64,000 bases of DNA from Echinicola strongylocentroti (GTDB lineage: Bacteria; Bacteroidota; Bacteroidia; Cytophagales; Cyclobacteriaceae). This document shows positions 35,696 to 44,516 of the stretch, piece after piece. The translations under genes were made by a program, and so were the position numbers. The stretch is from contig NZ_CP030041.1 in the NCBI RefSeq assembly GCF_003260975.1, positions 3,085,001-3,149,000 on the forward strand, read 5' to 3'. Numbering within the stretch: position 1 is the stretch's first letter; each line of letters starts with the position of its first letter. The notes beneath the pieces are model-generated. The model did no database searches. It saw nothing but the letters and a program-made list of their open reading frames with translations, and was not told where the DNA came from.

Positions 35696-36382
35696 TTAGC
35701 TGTTCGAGATTACAAAGTCATGGGCAATGAAGGACTTGTTCATCCACCCAAATTTCTCATAATACATTTTACTATTGGGAAACAATTGGGTCATTTCCTT
35801 TTCTGAAATCAGTCTTATTTCATCCAAATATTGCTGCGCTTCCTGATGGCCCCATTTTCTGAACCGGCTCATCTTCGTCTTGGTAAGTATGCTATGTCCA
35901 AGGGATTTGGGCAGGTACTGAAAAAAAGGCAGGGCATAATGAGGCTCTAGGAAAAAATACTTATTGGGTGTCTGTACAAAATGACGTTTTCCCACTCTCC
36001 TAATCTCTGCTGCCATTTTCTGTTGGTTTTCCCAGGTATACAGGTGCTCAATGACAGAATTCGAAAAAACCAGATCAATGGACTTGTCCCCATAAGCCGA
36101 CAGGTCCGTAGCATCACCTGCCTTGCTGGTGATGTGCGGTGCACTGATGGGCACTTCGGACAGGTTAAGTAGGATCACCTCAATTTTGCCACTGTCGAGC
36201 AGTGACTGATCTTTCCAAAACTGTTGGGTTCCCCCCACATCCAGGATAGTGACCTTAGGCTGATCGACAAATTGCTTCAGGAATAAATCTTCAAAAAACT
36301 GGAACCGTGCTTTTCTAAATTTCATACCTAATGACTGGGGATGATTTGAAGCGGCAAGAAGGTTCTTAAGGTGATTGATCAT
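35696..36382 (-). CDS. Class I SAM-dependent methyltransferase
   Basis: 228 residues. The Rossmann fold shows motif I ILDVGGTQQFW near residue 45, an acidic end of strand 2 replaced by VILLNLSE, motif II AGDATDLSAYGDKSIDLVFS near 87, and SNSVIEHLYTWENQQKMAAEIRRV. The pattern is Methyltransf_11-like, as in enzymes of surface-polysaccharide clusters. No signal or helix, so cytoplasmic. The substrate is unknown. It is divergent from the sugar transferase at 36587, which would fit a glycan role. Confidence 0.88.
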   Translation of the reverse strand: MINHLKNLLAASNHPQSLGMKFRKARFQFFEDLFLKQFVDQPKVTILDVGGTQQFWKDQSLLDSGKIEVILLNLSEVPISAPHITSKAGDATDLSAYGDKSIDLVFSNSVIEHLYTWENQQKMAAEIRRVGKRHFVQTPNKYFFLEPHYALPFFQYLPKSLGHSILTKTKMSRFRKWGHQEAQQYLDEIRLISEKEMTQLFPNSKMYYEKFGWMNKSFIAHDFVISNS

Positions 36383-36586
36383 GTTTCGAAATGTTTTTGC
36401 TCATCCAAAAATAGATTAACAGATAATTAATGCTGAATAAAAGATAATTTTTTGTAATTTTACGACACATTCTGTTAAAAAAAACAACTACTATTTTAAG
36501 AAAGCATTAGCAATTTTTTACAACGAAAAGAAATGGTATTTAAATTGCTGTAGCGTTGCAAAATTTTAGTGAAGTTAAAAATTTTT

Positions 36587-37957
36587 ATGGCGAGACGGTT
36601 TTACAAATACTTTCCTTGGTTATTTCTCCTTGGTGATGTTTTGGTAATAGCACTTTCCCTGCTTCTGACAAACTACATTGTCAGCAAAATAGTGGTCATT
36701 AGTAACATGAACCCGTTGCTTTACGGTGCATATTTGCTCATATGGGTGATTTTAGCTGCCTTTCGCAAAGACTATAAAGTAGGGAGGACTACGGATTATT
36801 TCTTTACCCTTCAGAAGCTCTTTGGGACGATATTGTGGTTCTTTTCCATTATTTCTGTCCTGTGGATTGCTTTTCAGGCTTATCACTTGAGCAGGTTGTT
36901 CCTACTTATTGATGCGGCATCCATGACCTTGTTGCTCAGTCTGTACAGAGTGGGGGCGCACATCGCACTCAAGCAATACCGCTCTCATGGGGGAAACTAT
37001 CGAAATGCAGTCATCATCGGAAAAGGCGGCACCAGCTTTAAACTGGCAAAAGTCTTCCAAACCAGAAGGGATTTTGGGATCAACTTCCTAGGCTACTATG
37101 ACGAAATGAGCTCATGCGTGGAGACACGTGGAAATTTAACTGATTTTTTTGCTGAAGTAAAGAACATGGAGCTGGACCTTATCTATATCAACGAGCGCCT
37201 TGATCTGCCCACTATCAAGAAAATCGTCCACTATGCTGACGAACATTATATTAAAGTCAAAGTGATTCCGGGCGGGAGTCTACAATTGGAGAAAAAACTA
37301 TCTTTCTCCAAGTATGGGGACTTCTTCGTCATCAATGTAAATGCCATCCCCTTGGACAACGCCGTCAACAGGGTGTGCAAGCGAGCCTTTGACATTTTAT
37401 TTTCTTTGGTGGTTACCATCTTTATATTGAGTTGGATGATCCCTCTCGTTGGCTTTTTGATCAGACTGGAATCTCAAGGCCCCATCTTCTTCATCCAGCT
37501 TAGAAATGGGGAAAACAACCGCGTCTTTAAGTGCCTTAAGTTTCGGTCCATGACGCCAAATGATTATGCTGACACCCATCAAGCTACTAAAAACGATCCA
37601 AGGGTTACGCGCATAGGTAGATTTCTCCGTAGCTCTTCCTTGGACGAAATGCCGCAGTTTTTGAACGTACTGATCGGTGACATGTCTATCGTAGGCCCTC
37701 GTCCGCATACTGTCCCTATGAATGAGACATTCAAGACACAAATCGAAAAATACAATGCCCGTCACAAGATCAAACCCGGCATCACTGGGCTGGCACAAGT
37801 GAAAGGCTATCGTGGTGAAATCATTAAACCTTACCAAATTCGGTCACGAGTACGTCTGGATTATTTTTATATCCAAAACTGGACCTTGTGGATGGACTTA
37901 AAGATTGTTTTCAGAACCATCCATGAAATGGGGATGAACCGGGAAAATGTGTATTAA
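36587..37957 (+). CDS. Polyprenyl-phosphate sugar phosphotransferase (WcaJ/WbaP-like)
   Basis: 456 residues from the ATG at 36587 (a GTG 18 nt upstream is in frame). Four or five N-terminal helices (about 10-110) and a central nucleotide-fold domain (AVIIGKGGTSFKLAKVF near residue 145) lead to a C-terminal bacterial sugar-transferase domain: KRAFDILFSL near 268, KFRSM near 320, SSLDEMPQFLNVLIGDMSIVGPRPH near 355, and KPGITGLAQVKGYRG near 400. It starts glycan repeat-unit synthesis by placing a hexose-1-phosphate on undecaprenyl phosphate. No polymerase or flippase is in view, so the main cluster is elsewhere or lost. Confidence 0.95.
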   Translation: MARRFYKYFPWLFLLGDVLVIALSLLLTNYIVSKIVVISNMNPLLYGAYLLIWVILAAFRKDYKVGRTTDYFFTLQKLFGTILWFFSIISVLWIAFQAYHLSRLFLLIDAASMTLLLSLYRVGAHIALKQYRSHGGNYRNAVIIGKGGTSFKLAKVFQTRRDFGINFLGYYDEMSSCVETRGNLTDFFAEVKNMELDLIYINERLDLPTIKKIVHYADEHYIKVKVIPGGSLQLEKKLSFSKYGDFFVINVNAIPLDNAVNRVCKRAFDILFSLVVTIFILSWMIPLVGFLIRLESQGPIFFIQLRNGENNRVFKCLKFRSMTPNDYADTHQATKNDPRVTRIGRFLRSSSLDEMPQFLNVLIGDMSIVGPRPHTVPMNETFKTQIEKYNARHKIKPGITGLAQVKGYRGEIIKPYQIRSRVRLDYFYIQNWTLWMDLKIVFRTIHEMGMNRENVY

Positions 37958-37963
37958 AATAAC

Positions 37964-38242
37964 ATGGACACCTCTCCTGATGTAACCTGCAAGCTTTGCG
38001 GAAACAATAATCGAAACAAAATCCATGAAGTCCGGGAAATGTTGTTTGGCACTCGTGACAAGTTTCGTTATTTGGAATGTGACACTTGTCATTCCATACA
38101 GATTTGTACGTTACCCGACAATCTGGGCACCTATTACCCTAGTGACTATTATTCATTGGGTGAAATTACCCTCTCCAGTTGGCAAATGTCTCATGACGGC
38201 CCCAAAATTCGTAAACCGGGTTTAAAAAGCCAAGGCAAATAG
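37964..38242 (+). pseudogene. Truncated zinc-ribbon methyltransferase, N-terminal fragment
   Basis: The frame gives 92 residues. The first ~65 look like the zinc-binding N-terminus of class I methyltransferases in polysaccharide clusters: CKLCGNNNRNKIHEVREM, then YLECDTCHSIQI and YPSDYYSLG. These proteins normally continue with a SAM domain of 200 or more residues. Here the frame runs into unrelated sequence after about residue 72 and ends inside the 3' end of the convergent oxidase gene. It starts 6 bp after the sugar transferase, as an operon partner would. A deletion has probably removed the rest. The junction near 38214-38226 contains AAACCGGGTTT, like the ends of repeats A and B. Confidence 0.7.
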
Positions 38243-38833
38243 TAAAAGTAACACCAGCCAGACGATTTCTACAAAATACCAGTACAGAACAAATAGCTTT
38301 ATCCTCATGCCCACGTAAGGGTTGTTTCTAAAAACAAGCTCCTTTATAGGATTGACCACCACTTGGTGGACTTCATAAATCATCATCAAAACAAAAATCA
38401 CAGCACCCAGCAGATGGACAATATGGATGCCCGTAAGGACGTACAAGTAACTACCACTGGGAATCCCGGTAAACAAAAGATCCTGTCGATCCAGCTCTAT
38501 CCATCCCCATACTTGAAAACCCACAAATACAATCCCAACGAGAAAAATCGACCAAAGTGCCTTCTTTAACAACAACGAAGCGTCGATTTTTAAATAATAA
38601 TTTAGTCTTCTAACCCATATATTACCACTCAGAAGCAGCGCTGTACTTAGCCAAAACGGCCACGGAAGATGATGTGTCTTTAGTGTGTTATCTTGTATGA
38701 ACGTCAGTAAAAATGCTACTGCTAAAAAAACAAAAACAATACTACTACCAATCATGCCCAAGTAAACCAACAGCTGGTAAGGATGAAGTTTTTCAGCTTT
38801 CGTGATCATGCTAGGTGCAGGGGCTTTTTTCAT
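38222..38833 (-). CDS. Heme-copper oxidase subunit III, orphan
   Basis: 203 residues, five membrane helices, with the subunit III pattern: PWPFWLSTALLLSGNIWV near residue 58, LTGIHIVHLLGAVIF near 133, and LYWYFVEIVWLVLLLL at the C-terminus. It would help stabilise proton pumping in a cytochrome c or quinol oxidase. No subunit I, II or assembly gene lies nearby, so it is an orphan copy. Its stop codon lies in the repeat-like AAACCGGGTTTAA junction and overlaps the truncated methyltransferase frame by 21 bp. Confidence 0.88.
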   Translation of the reverse strand: MKKAPAPSMITKAEKLHPYQLLVYLGMIGSSIVFVFLAVAFLLTFIQDNTLKTHHLPWPFWLSTALLLSGNIWVRRLNYYLKIDASLLLKKALWSIFLVGIVFVGFQVWGWIELDRQDLLFTGIPSGSYLYVLTGIHIVHLLGAVIFVLMMIYEVHQVVVNPIKELVFRNNPYVGMRIKLFVLYWYFVEIVWLVLLLLFALAF

Positions 38834-38924
38834 CTTCTCAGGATATTCAAGTGGTGAATTATACAGGCATTATTACAGCTACTCTTTGAGCGGAACACAA
38901 ACGCCTGGCATCAATTAGGTCAAC

Positions 38925-39065
38925 TTATTTTTTTATCGAATGGTTGCAGTTAAGGGCCTTTCTCTCCAATTTCTCCCAGCATTCTGTAAACCTACGTTCG
39001 GTCAAGGATTCGATATGAACCCGCAAAAGACATGGATAATCGCTAACATTATCCCAATTGGCCAT
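38925..39065 (-). other. Short open frame, possible gene remnant
   Basis: On the minus strand an ATG at 39065 gives 46 residues (MANWDNVSDYPCLLRVHIES...), and the frame is open for about 30 codons further upstream without an ATG. No domain is recognised. It could be the decayed 3' end of a gene lost upstream, next to repeat A4. The remaining part of 38834-39203 shows nothing else. Confidence 0.25.
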
Positions 39066-39203
39066 TATAACTGCCGTTCCTATGTTACTTGACTTTATGG
39101 GTTTGACAATTTTTGGTGCTAAATACTTGAGTTCAATAATAAAATCGATATCAATGCGTCAATGCCATCGCAGCGACAGCGGAGTGAAGCAAGCTTTCGT
39201 TTG

Positions 39204-39373
39204 AACCCGGAATATGCATTAGCCTATCTGTTGCGACCTTAAACTGCTTCAAAATCAGCCGTTTCACTTTAGTTTTCGGCATTAGCGTAGCGGTGCTACG
39301 CTAATGCCTCCAAACTAACTGATTTTCTTGCAATTTCAGCTCTCACTACGATTCCTAATGCATAATCCGGGTT
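39204..39373 (+). repeat. Repeat family A, copy 4
   Basis: 170 bp from AACCCGGAATATGCATTAG to GCATAATCCGGGTT, plus orientation. The core hairpin is perfect: GGCATTAGCGTAGC - GGT - GCTACGCTAATGCC, flanked by TAGTTT/AAACTA and AAAATCAG/CTGATTTT arms. It lies in the divergent region between the orphan oxidase gene and mfd. The sequence just after it (GAGATTGCTTCGTCATACTT) resembles that after copy A1, so the two copies may share more than the element itself. Confidence 0.88.
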
Positions 39374-39610
39374 GAAGATGAGATTGCTTCGTCATACTTC
39401 CTCGCAAGGATGTAGAAAAAACGCCATAACGGATCATATCCAACGCCTTGCAGTGCAACTACTCCACAGGGACAGTTTTCAAATCGAACTCAAGTTAACT
39501 ACCTTTGCCCAGAGGATGGCAGCCTTTGTGCGCCAGAATCTATCGCTTTTTTTTTAACTTGCAGACTGAAGGGAAAACCCTGTCATCTTCCTAAACAAGA
39601 ACTATTTATT

Positions 39611-42600
39611 TTGGAAAAGAAAGCATTTCTCACCCTTTACGAGCAAGACTCCTATATCAAAACAGTGGCCAAGGCCGTTCAGGCTGCTGCTGGCAGCAAT
39701 TTTGCTTTTAAGGGCATTTCAGGCAGCATGGACATGGTCCTATTGGCTGCCTTTATAAATCTCCGCAGCAGTAGCCACCTGATCATCGCGCACGACAAAG
39801 AAGAAGCCGCCTATCTGGCGAGTGACCTCAGTAGCCTCTTGGACAAGGTGGAGCCGCACGTGTTCCCATCTTCTTATAAGCGCCCCTATCAGCATGAAGA
39901 AGTAGACAATGCCAATGTATTGCTGCGCGCAGAAATCCTGAACAAAGTGCTCTCCAAGGAAAACGACATGGAGGTTATCGTGTCCTATCCAGAGGCACTT
40001 TGCGAAAAAGTCGTCAATAAAAAATCCCTCCAAGAAAACACCTTTACCGCTAAGGTAGGCGAGAAAGTGGATATGGAGTTTATTGCCGAACTGCTGAGCA
40101 CTTATGACTTCGAAAAAACGGATTTTGTATACGAGCCTGGCCAATTTGCCATACGCGGGGGCATTCTCGATGTATTCTCCTTCGCCAATGAATCCCCTTA
40201 CCGCATAGAGCTCTTTGGCAAAGAAATAGAGAGTATCAGGACTTTTGACACGGAGAGCCAACTATCCAAGGAAGAGCTCGACCACATCAGCATTATTCCC
40301 AATGTACAGACCAAACTGATGCAGGAGGTGCGGCAATCCTTCACGGACTTCATGCCAACAGAAACCTGTGTATGGATCAAGGATCTCCAGTTCACCATGG
40401 ACATGCTGGACAATGCTTTCGAAAAAGCCAACCAGCATTTTGAAAAAATCGTCGATCAGACCGGCAGCAAGCACCTGGTGCTCAAACCGGAAAACCTTTT
40501 TGATGATGGTGCGGCATTCTTGCAGTCCCTTGATCCCTTGACCAAAATTGAATTTGGCAATCAGTATCATCTACCGACATCCCAGTCGTTCGATTTTGAC
40601 ATTAAACCCCAACCCTCATTCAACAAAAACTTTGACCTCTTGGTCGAAAACTTGGTGGACAACGAACGTAAGGGTTTACTGAACATTATTTGTTCGGAAA
40701 GTGAAAAGCAGGTGGAGCGGCTACAGAACATTTTTCAGGAGCTGGACCCTACACTAAAAGTCCAATCTCTGCCCGTAAGCATCAGAGAAGGTTTTATAGA
40801 CCAATCGGTGATGATTGCTTGCTATACCGATCACCAGATTTTTGAGCGGTACCATCGGTACAAAAGCTCCAAAAAAGCCAGCAAGACCAAAGCACTCACG
40901 CTTAAGGAGCTCAAAACCCTTCAAGCGGGAGATTATGTCGTCCATGTGGATTACGGCGTGGGCAGATTTGCCGGACTCGAAAAGGTGGAAATCAACGGCA
41001 ACTTCCAAGAAGCAGTACGATTGATCTTCAGGGACGACGATCTCCTCTATGTCAACATCCATTCACTGCACAAGATATCCAAATACGCTGGTCAAGAAAG
41101 CACCATGCCTACCATGTCTAAATTGGGCTCGCCCGAGTGGGACAACAAAAAGAAAAAGGTAAAGCGCAAAGTCAAGGACATTGCCAAAGACCTCATTGCA
41201 CTATACGCTAAAAGAAGAAATGCCCATGGACACCAATATGCTCCTGACAGTGTCTTACAGGTGGAGCTGGAGAGCTCATTTATCTTTGAAGACACTCCAG
41301 ATCAGGCAGTAGCTACCGGCGACGTGAAGATCGACATGGAAAAACCTTACCCGATGGACAGACTCGTCTGTGGAGATGTTGGTTTTGGCAAAACTGAGGT
41401 GGCCATCCGTGCAGCTTTCAAGGCCATTAACGACCGCAAGCAGGTCGCCGTGCTTGTGCCTACCACCATTCTGGCCATGCAGCATTATCGGACCTTCAAA
41501 GAACGCTTGGAAGGGTTTCCCGTTAAAGTGGACTATATCAACCGCTTCCGTACGACCAAGGAAGTCAAGGAAATCACCAAGCAGGTCACCTCTGGAGAAA
41601 TTGATATCCTTGTCGGCACACACCGTATCGTGAATAAAGATATTCAGTTTAAAGATCTGGGACTGCTCATCATCGATGAGGAACAAAAATTTGGCGTAAA
41701 AGTAAAAGATCAGTTAAAAGAACTACGTGTCAATGTGGACGTACTTACCTTGACCGCAACGCCGATCCCCAGGACCTTGCACTTTTCGCTTATGGGAGCA
41801 CGTGACCTTTCTGTGATCGCCACTCCTCCGCCTAATAGGCAGCCAGTAACAACGGAAATCCACACGTTTGAGGAAGAAGTCATCCGTGATGCAGTTGCCA
41901 GAGAGCTTCAGCGAGGCGGGCAGGTGTTCTTCGTCCATAACAGGGTCGGAGAGATTGACTCCATCGCTAATCTCATCATGCGCTTGGTGCCAGATGCCAA
42001 AGTGGCCGGAGCACATGGACAGATGGATGGCAAACAACTCGAAAAAGTAATGGTGAGGTTTATCGAAGGAGAATTTGACGTACTGGTATCTACCAATATC
42101 ATCGAGTCCGGACTCGACATTCCCAATGCCAACACCATTATCATCAACAGGGCGCACATGTTTGGCCTCAGTGATCTCCACCAAATGCGTGGAAGAGTCG
42201 GAAGGAGTAACAAGAAAGCCTACTGTTACCTCTTGACTTCTCCGATGTCCGGTCTTTCTGCGGAAGCAAGGAAGCGGCTCCAGACCTTGGAAGAGTTTTC
42301 CGATTTGGGCGACGGCTTCAAGGTAGCCATGAGAGACCTGGATATCCGTGGAGCGGGAAATCTCCTTGGCGCCGAGCAGAGTGGTTTTATCACGGATCTG
42401 GGTTTTGAAATGTACCACAAAATCCTAGATGAAGCGGTCCAAGAACTCAAAGAAAATGAGTTTGCCAGCCTTTTTGAAGTGGACTTGAAAGAGAAAGTAA
42501 AAGTATTGGTGCAGGATTGTGTGATCGAAACAGACATGGAATTATTGATCCCCGAAGACTACGTCTCCAATATATCAGAGCGGCTTAATCTCTATTCAAA

Positions 42601-42961
42601 ATTGGACAATATCAAAACAGAAGAAGAATTGGAGAAGTTTGCCCATTCGGTATTAGATCGCTTTGGCCCCATTCCCGAAGTGGTAAAGGACCTGTTCGAA
42701 ACAGTCCGTTTACGCTGGTTTGCGGAACGCTTGGGCTTCGAAAAGCTTATATTGAAGAACGATCAGATGAAATGCTACTTTGTACCAAGCACTAGGGAAA
42801 GCTACTTTAAATCCGATGTTTTTGGAAAAATCATCCAATTTATACAAAGTCATGGCAAGTACTGTAAAATAAAAGAACATAAAAATCGTTTAATTCTTAC
42901 CATTGGTGGCATAAAATCCGTAGATAAAGCCAAGCAATGGCTCAGCGAAATGAGCACTTAA
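39611..42961 (+). CDS. mfd: Transcription-repair coupling factor Mfd
   Basis: 1116 residues. Mfd removes RNA polymerase stalled at DNA damage and recruits UvrA. Order of domains: UvrB-like N-terminal part (GSNFAFKGISGS, RGGILDVFSF), a CarD-like RNA polymerase interaction domain (LQAGDYVVHVDYGVGRFAGL near residue 435), a superfamily 2 translocase with Walker A GDVGFGKTEVA near 588, DEEQ near 689, TATPIPRTL near 717 and the QMRGRVGRS motif near 860, and a C-terminal TRCF domain. The start is TTG at 39611, with no suitable ATG nearby; the N-terminus fits the family length. Confidence 0.97.
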   Translation: MEKKAFLTLYEQDSYIKTVAKAVQAAAGSNFAFKGISGSMDMVLLAAFINLRSSSHLIIAHDKEEAAYLASDLSSLLDKVEPHVFPSSYKRPYQHEEVDNANVLLRAEILNKVLSKENDMEVIVSYPEALCEKVVNKKSLQENTFTAKVGEKVDMEFIAELLSTYDFEKTDFVYEPGQFAIRGGILDVFSFANESPYRIELFGKEIESIRTFDTESQLSKEELDHISIIPNVQTKLMQEVRQSFTDFMPTETCVWIKDLQFTMDMLDNAFEKANQHFEKIVDQTGSKHLVLKPENLFDDGAAFLQSLDPLTKIEFGNQYHLPTSQSFDFDIKPQPSFNKNFDLLVENLVDNERKGLLNIICSESEKQVERLQNIFQELDPTLKVQSLPVSIREGFIDQSVMIACYTDHQIFERYHRYKSSKKASKTKALTLKELKTLQAGDYVVHVDYGVGRFAGLEKVEINGNFQEAVRLIFRDDDLLYVNIHSLHKISKYAGQESTMPTMSKLGSPEWDNKKKKVKRKVKDIAKDLIALYAKRRNAHGHQYAPDSVLQVELESSFIFEDTPDQAVATGDVKIDMEKPYPMDRLVCGDVGFGKTEVAIRAAFKAINDRKQVAVLVPTTILAMQHYRTFKERLEGFPVKVDYINRFRTTKEVKEITKQVTSGEIDILVGTHRIVNKDIQFKDLGLLIIDEEQKFGVKVKDQLKELRVNVDVLTLTATPIPRTLHFSLMGARDLSVIATPPPNRQPVTTEIHTFEEEVIRDAVARELQRGGQVFFVHNRVGEIDSIANLIMRLVPDAKVAGAHGQMDGKQLEKVMVRFIEGEFDVLVSTNIIESGLDIPNANTIIINRAHMFGLSDLHQMRGRVGRSNKKAYCYLLTSPMSGLSAEARKRLQTLEEFSDLGDGFKVAMRDLDIRGAGNLLGAEQSGFITDLGFEMYHKILDEAVQELKENEFASLFEVDLKEKVKVLVQDCVIETDMELLIPEDYVSNISERLNLYSKLDNIKTEEELEKFAHSVLDRFGPIPEVVKDLFETVRLRWFAERLGFEKLILKNDQMKCYFVPSTRESYFKSDVFGKIIQFIQSHGKYCKIKEHKNRLILTIGGIKSVDKAKQWLSEMST

Positions 42962-43130
42962 AATTTGTTTTTATCTTTTCAATTCCCTTATTTGTTACGC
43001 TCTTTGGAGTTTTCATTTATGGTGCTTAATGCGAGTTTAATAAAATGAACGTAAAGTAAAAATATTGTGATATGTTATTATTGATCATATATTAGCAGTA
43101 TTATTTAGCGAGGAAAAAACCAACTTTCAC

Positions 43131-44360
43131 ATGGTGAAAAGCAACAAAAATATGAATTATGTTTTTGCAGCATTTTTAATGCTGTCAATGACATTTATGG
43201 CCTCATGTTCGAAGAACAACGGCCCCACCTACGGAAGAAGAACCGCAGGTAGCCCCGGAAAGATCAGTGCAGCGACTGGTGCAGATTTTAATTTTGACCA
43301 AGAAGACACCACTCAGTTTACAGTAGTCAAATTAAAAGATCCCGTAGTGGGTCCCAAACTGAAATATATTCAGGGTGGTCGTGCCGTTCTGGGCACCCAA
43401 GAACAAGACGTCATGGCTTTTCGTGACAATGCAGAAAGAACGGTAACCATCGCTTCTTTTTACATGGACGAAACTGAAGTGACCAACTTGGACTATAAGG
43501 AGTTTCTGTTTAACATGAGAAGCCGGACCAGTGCTGACTCCGTGAAGCGCCTGGAGCCAAGAGAAGACGTATGGACAGAATCACTCTCCTACAATGACGT
43601 TTACTCGACCTATTACTTTAGGCACCCTGGATTTAATTTCTACCCTGTAGCCGGTGTCACTTGGGAACAAGCCAATGCCTACTGTGATTGGAGAACCATA
43701 TACGTCAACGAGATTTATCGTGAGAAAGAAGGGCTCGACTCTACTATGAGCAAAAACCTGCTCATCGAACGTGGAGTGGTACTGCCAAGCTACCGCCTGC
43801 CTAATGAAGCAGAGTGGGAATATGCCGCCAAGGCCATGATCGGCACCCAATACTTGGACGAAAACCAAGAAAACGGCCGAATTTACCCATGGGATGGTCG
43901 TGGAGTGAGAAATCCCTATGATGTAAAGCGAAAAGGCCGTCAAGGTGACATGCTCGCCAACTTCAAAAGGGGACGTGGTGATTATGCGGGTATTGCAGGA
44001 GGCGTTTCCAATGACGGAGACATCATTCCTGCCAACGTATACGAATATCCACCCAATGACTTTGGCCTTTATAATATGTCAGGAAATATGAACGAATGGG
44101 TAGAAGACGTCTATAGACCTCTTTCTTACCAAGACTTCGAAGACTTGAACCCCCTCAGAAGAGACGGCACCAATGATAATGAAGAAGCTTACCGTACTAC
44201 TTTGATCGACGACAACTATCGTGTGTATAAAGGTGGAAGCTGGAGAGATGTTGCCTATTGGCTGTCTCCAGGGACCCGACGGTTTATGCACCAAGATTCT
44301 GCCACGAACCACATAGGCTTTAGATGTGCCATGATTTCGGTTGGTGCTGACGATATGTAA
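43131..44360 (+). CDS. gldJ: Gliding motility lipoprotein GldJ (formylglycine-enzyme-like fold)
   Basis: 409 residues. Lipoprotein signal with lipobox MASC (Cys26; an internal ATG at codon 8 is possible). The rest is a SUMF1/formylglycine-generating-enzyme-like domain: GGRAVLGTQEQDVM near residue 82, VTIASFYMDETEVTNLDYKEFL near 107, YYFRHPGFNFYPVAGVTWEQANAYCDWR near 160, LPNEAEWEYAA near 222, NMSGNMNEWVEDV near 317, and GGSWRD...GFRCA at the end. This pattern matches GldJ, an outer-membrane-associated lipoprotein of the gliding/type IX secretion apparatus that stabilises GldK. A strong terminator follows. Confidence 0.92.
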   Translation: MVKSNKNMNYVFAAFLMLSMTFMASCSKNNGPTYGRRTAGSPGKISAATGADFNFDQEDTTQFTVVKLKDPVVGPKLKYIQGGRAVLGTQEQDVMAFRDNAERTVTIASFYMDETEVTNLDYKEFLFNMRSRTSADSVKRLEPREDVWTESLSYNDVYSTYYFRHPGFNFYPVAGVTWEQANAYCDWRTIYVNEIYREKEGLDSTMSKNLLIERGVVLPSYRLPNEAEWEYAAKAMIGTQYLDENQENGRIYPWDGRGVRNPYDVKRKGRQGDMLANFKRGRGDYAGIAGGVSNDGDIIPANVYEYPPNDFGLYNMSGNMNEWVEDVYRPLSYQDFEDLNPLRRDGTNDNEEAYRTTLIDDNYRVYKGGSWRDVAYWLSPGTRRFMHQDSATNHIGFRCAMISVGADDM

Positions 44361-44379
44361 AGTAATAATTAACTGATCA

Positions 44380-44417
44380 AAAGGGTTGTTTCTCCTATGG
44401 AGACAACCCTTTTTTTA
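44380..44417 (+). terminator. Intrinsic terminator of gldJ
   Basis: A 15-bp stem AAGGGTTGTTTCTCC / GGAGACAACCCTT closed by a tetraloop-like TAT and followed by seven Ts, about 20 bp after the gldJ stop. Confidence 0.92.
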
Positions 44418-44516
44418 TGGATTTTTGCCGCTCATCAATTTTACTTTTGGGCTGTTTCTAAACAGTAAGCCATGCTGTACTTTTTTTTGTAATTTGCCGG
44501 CATAAACCATAAGAAT

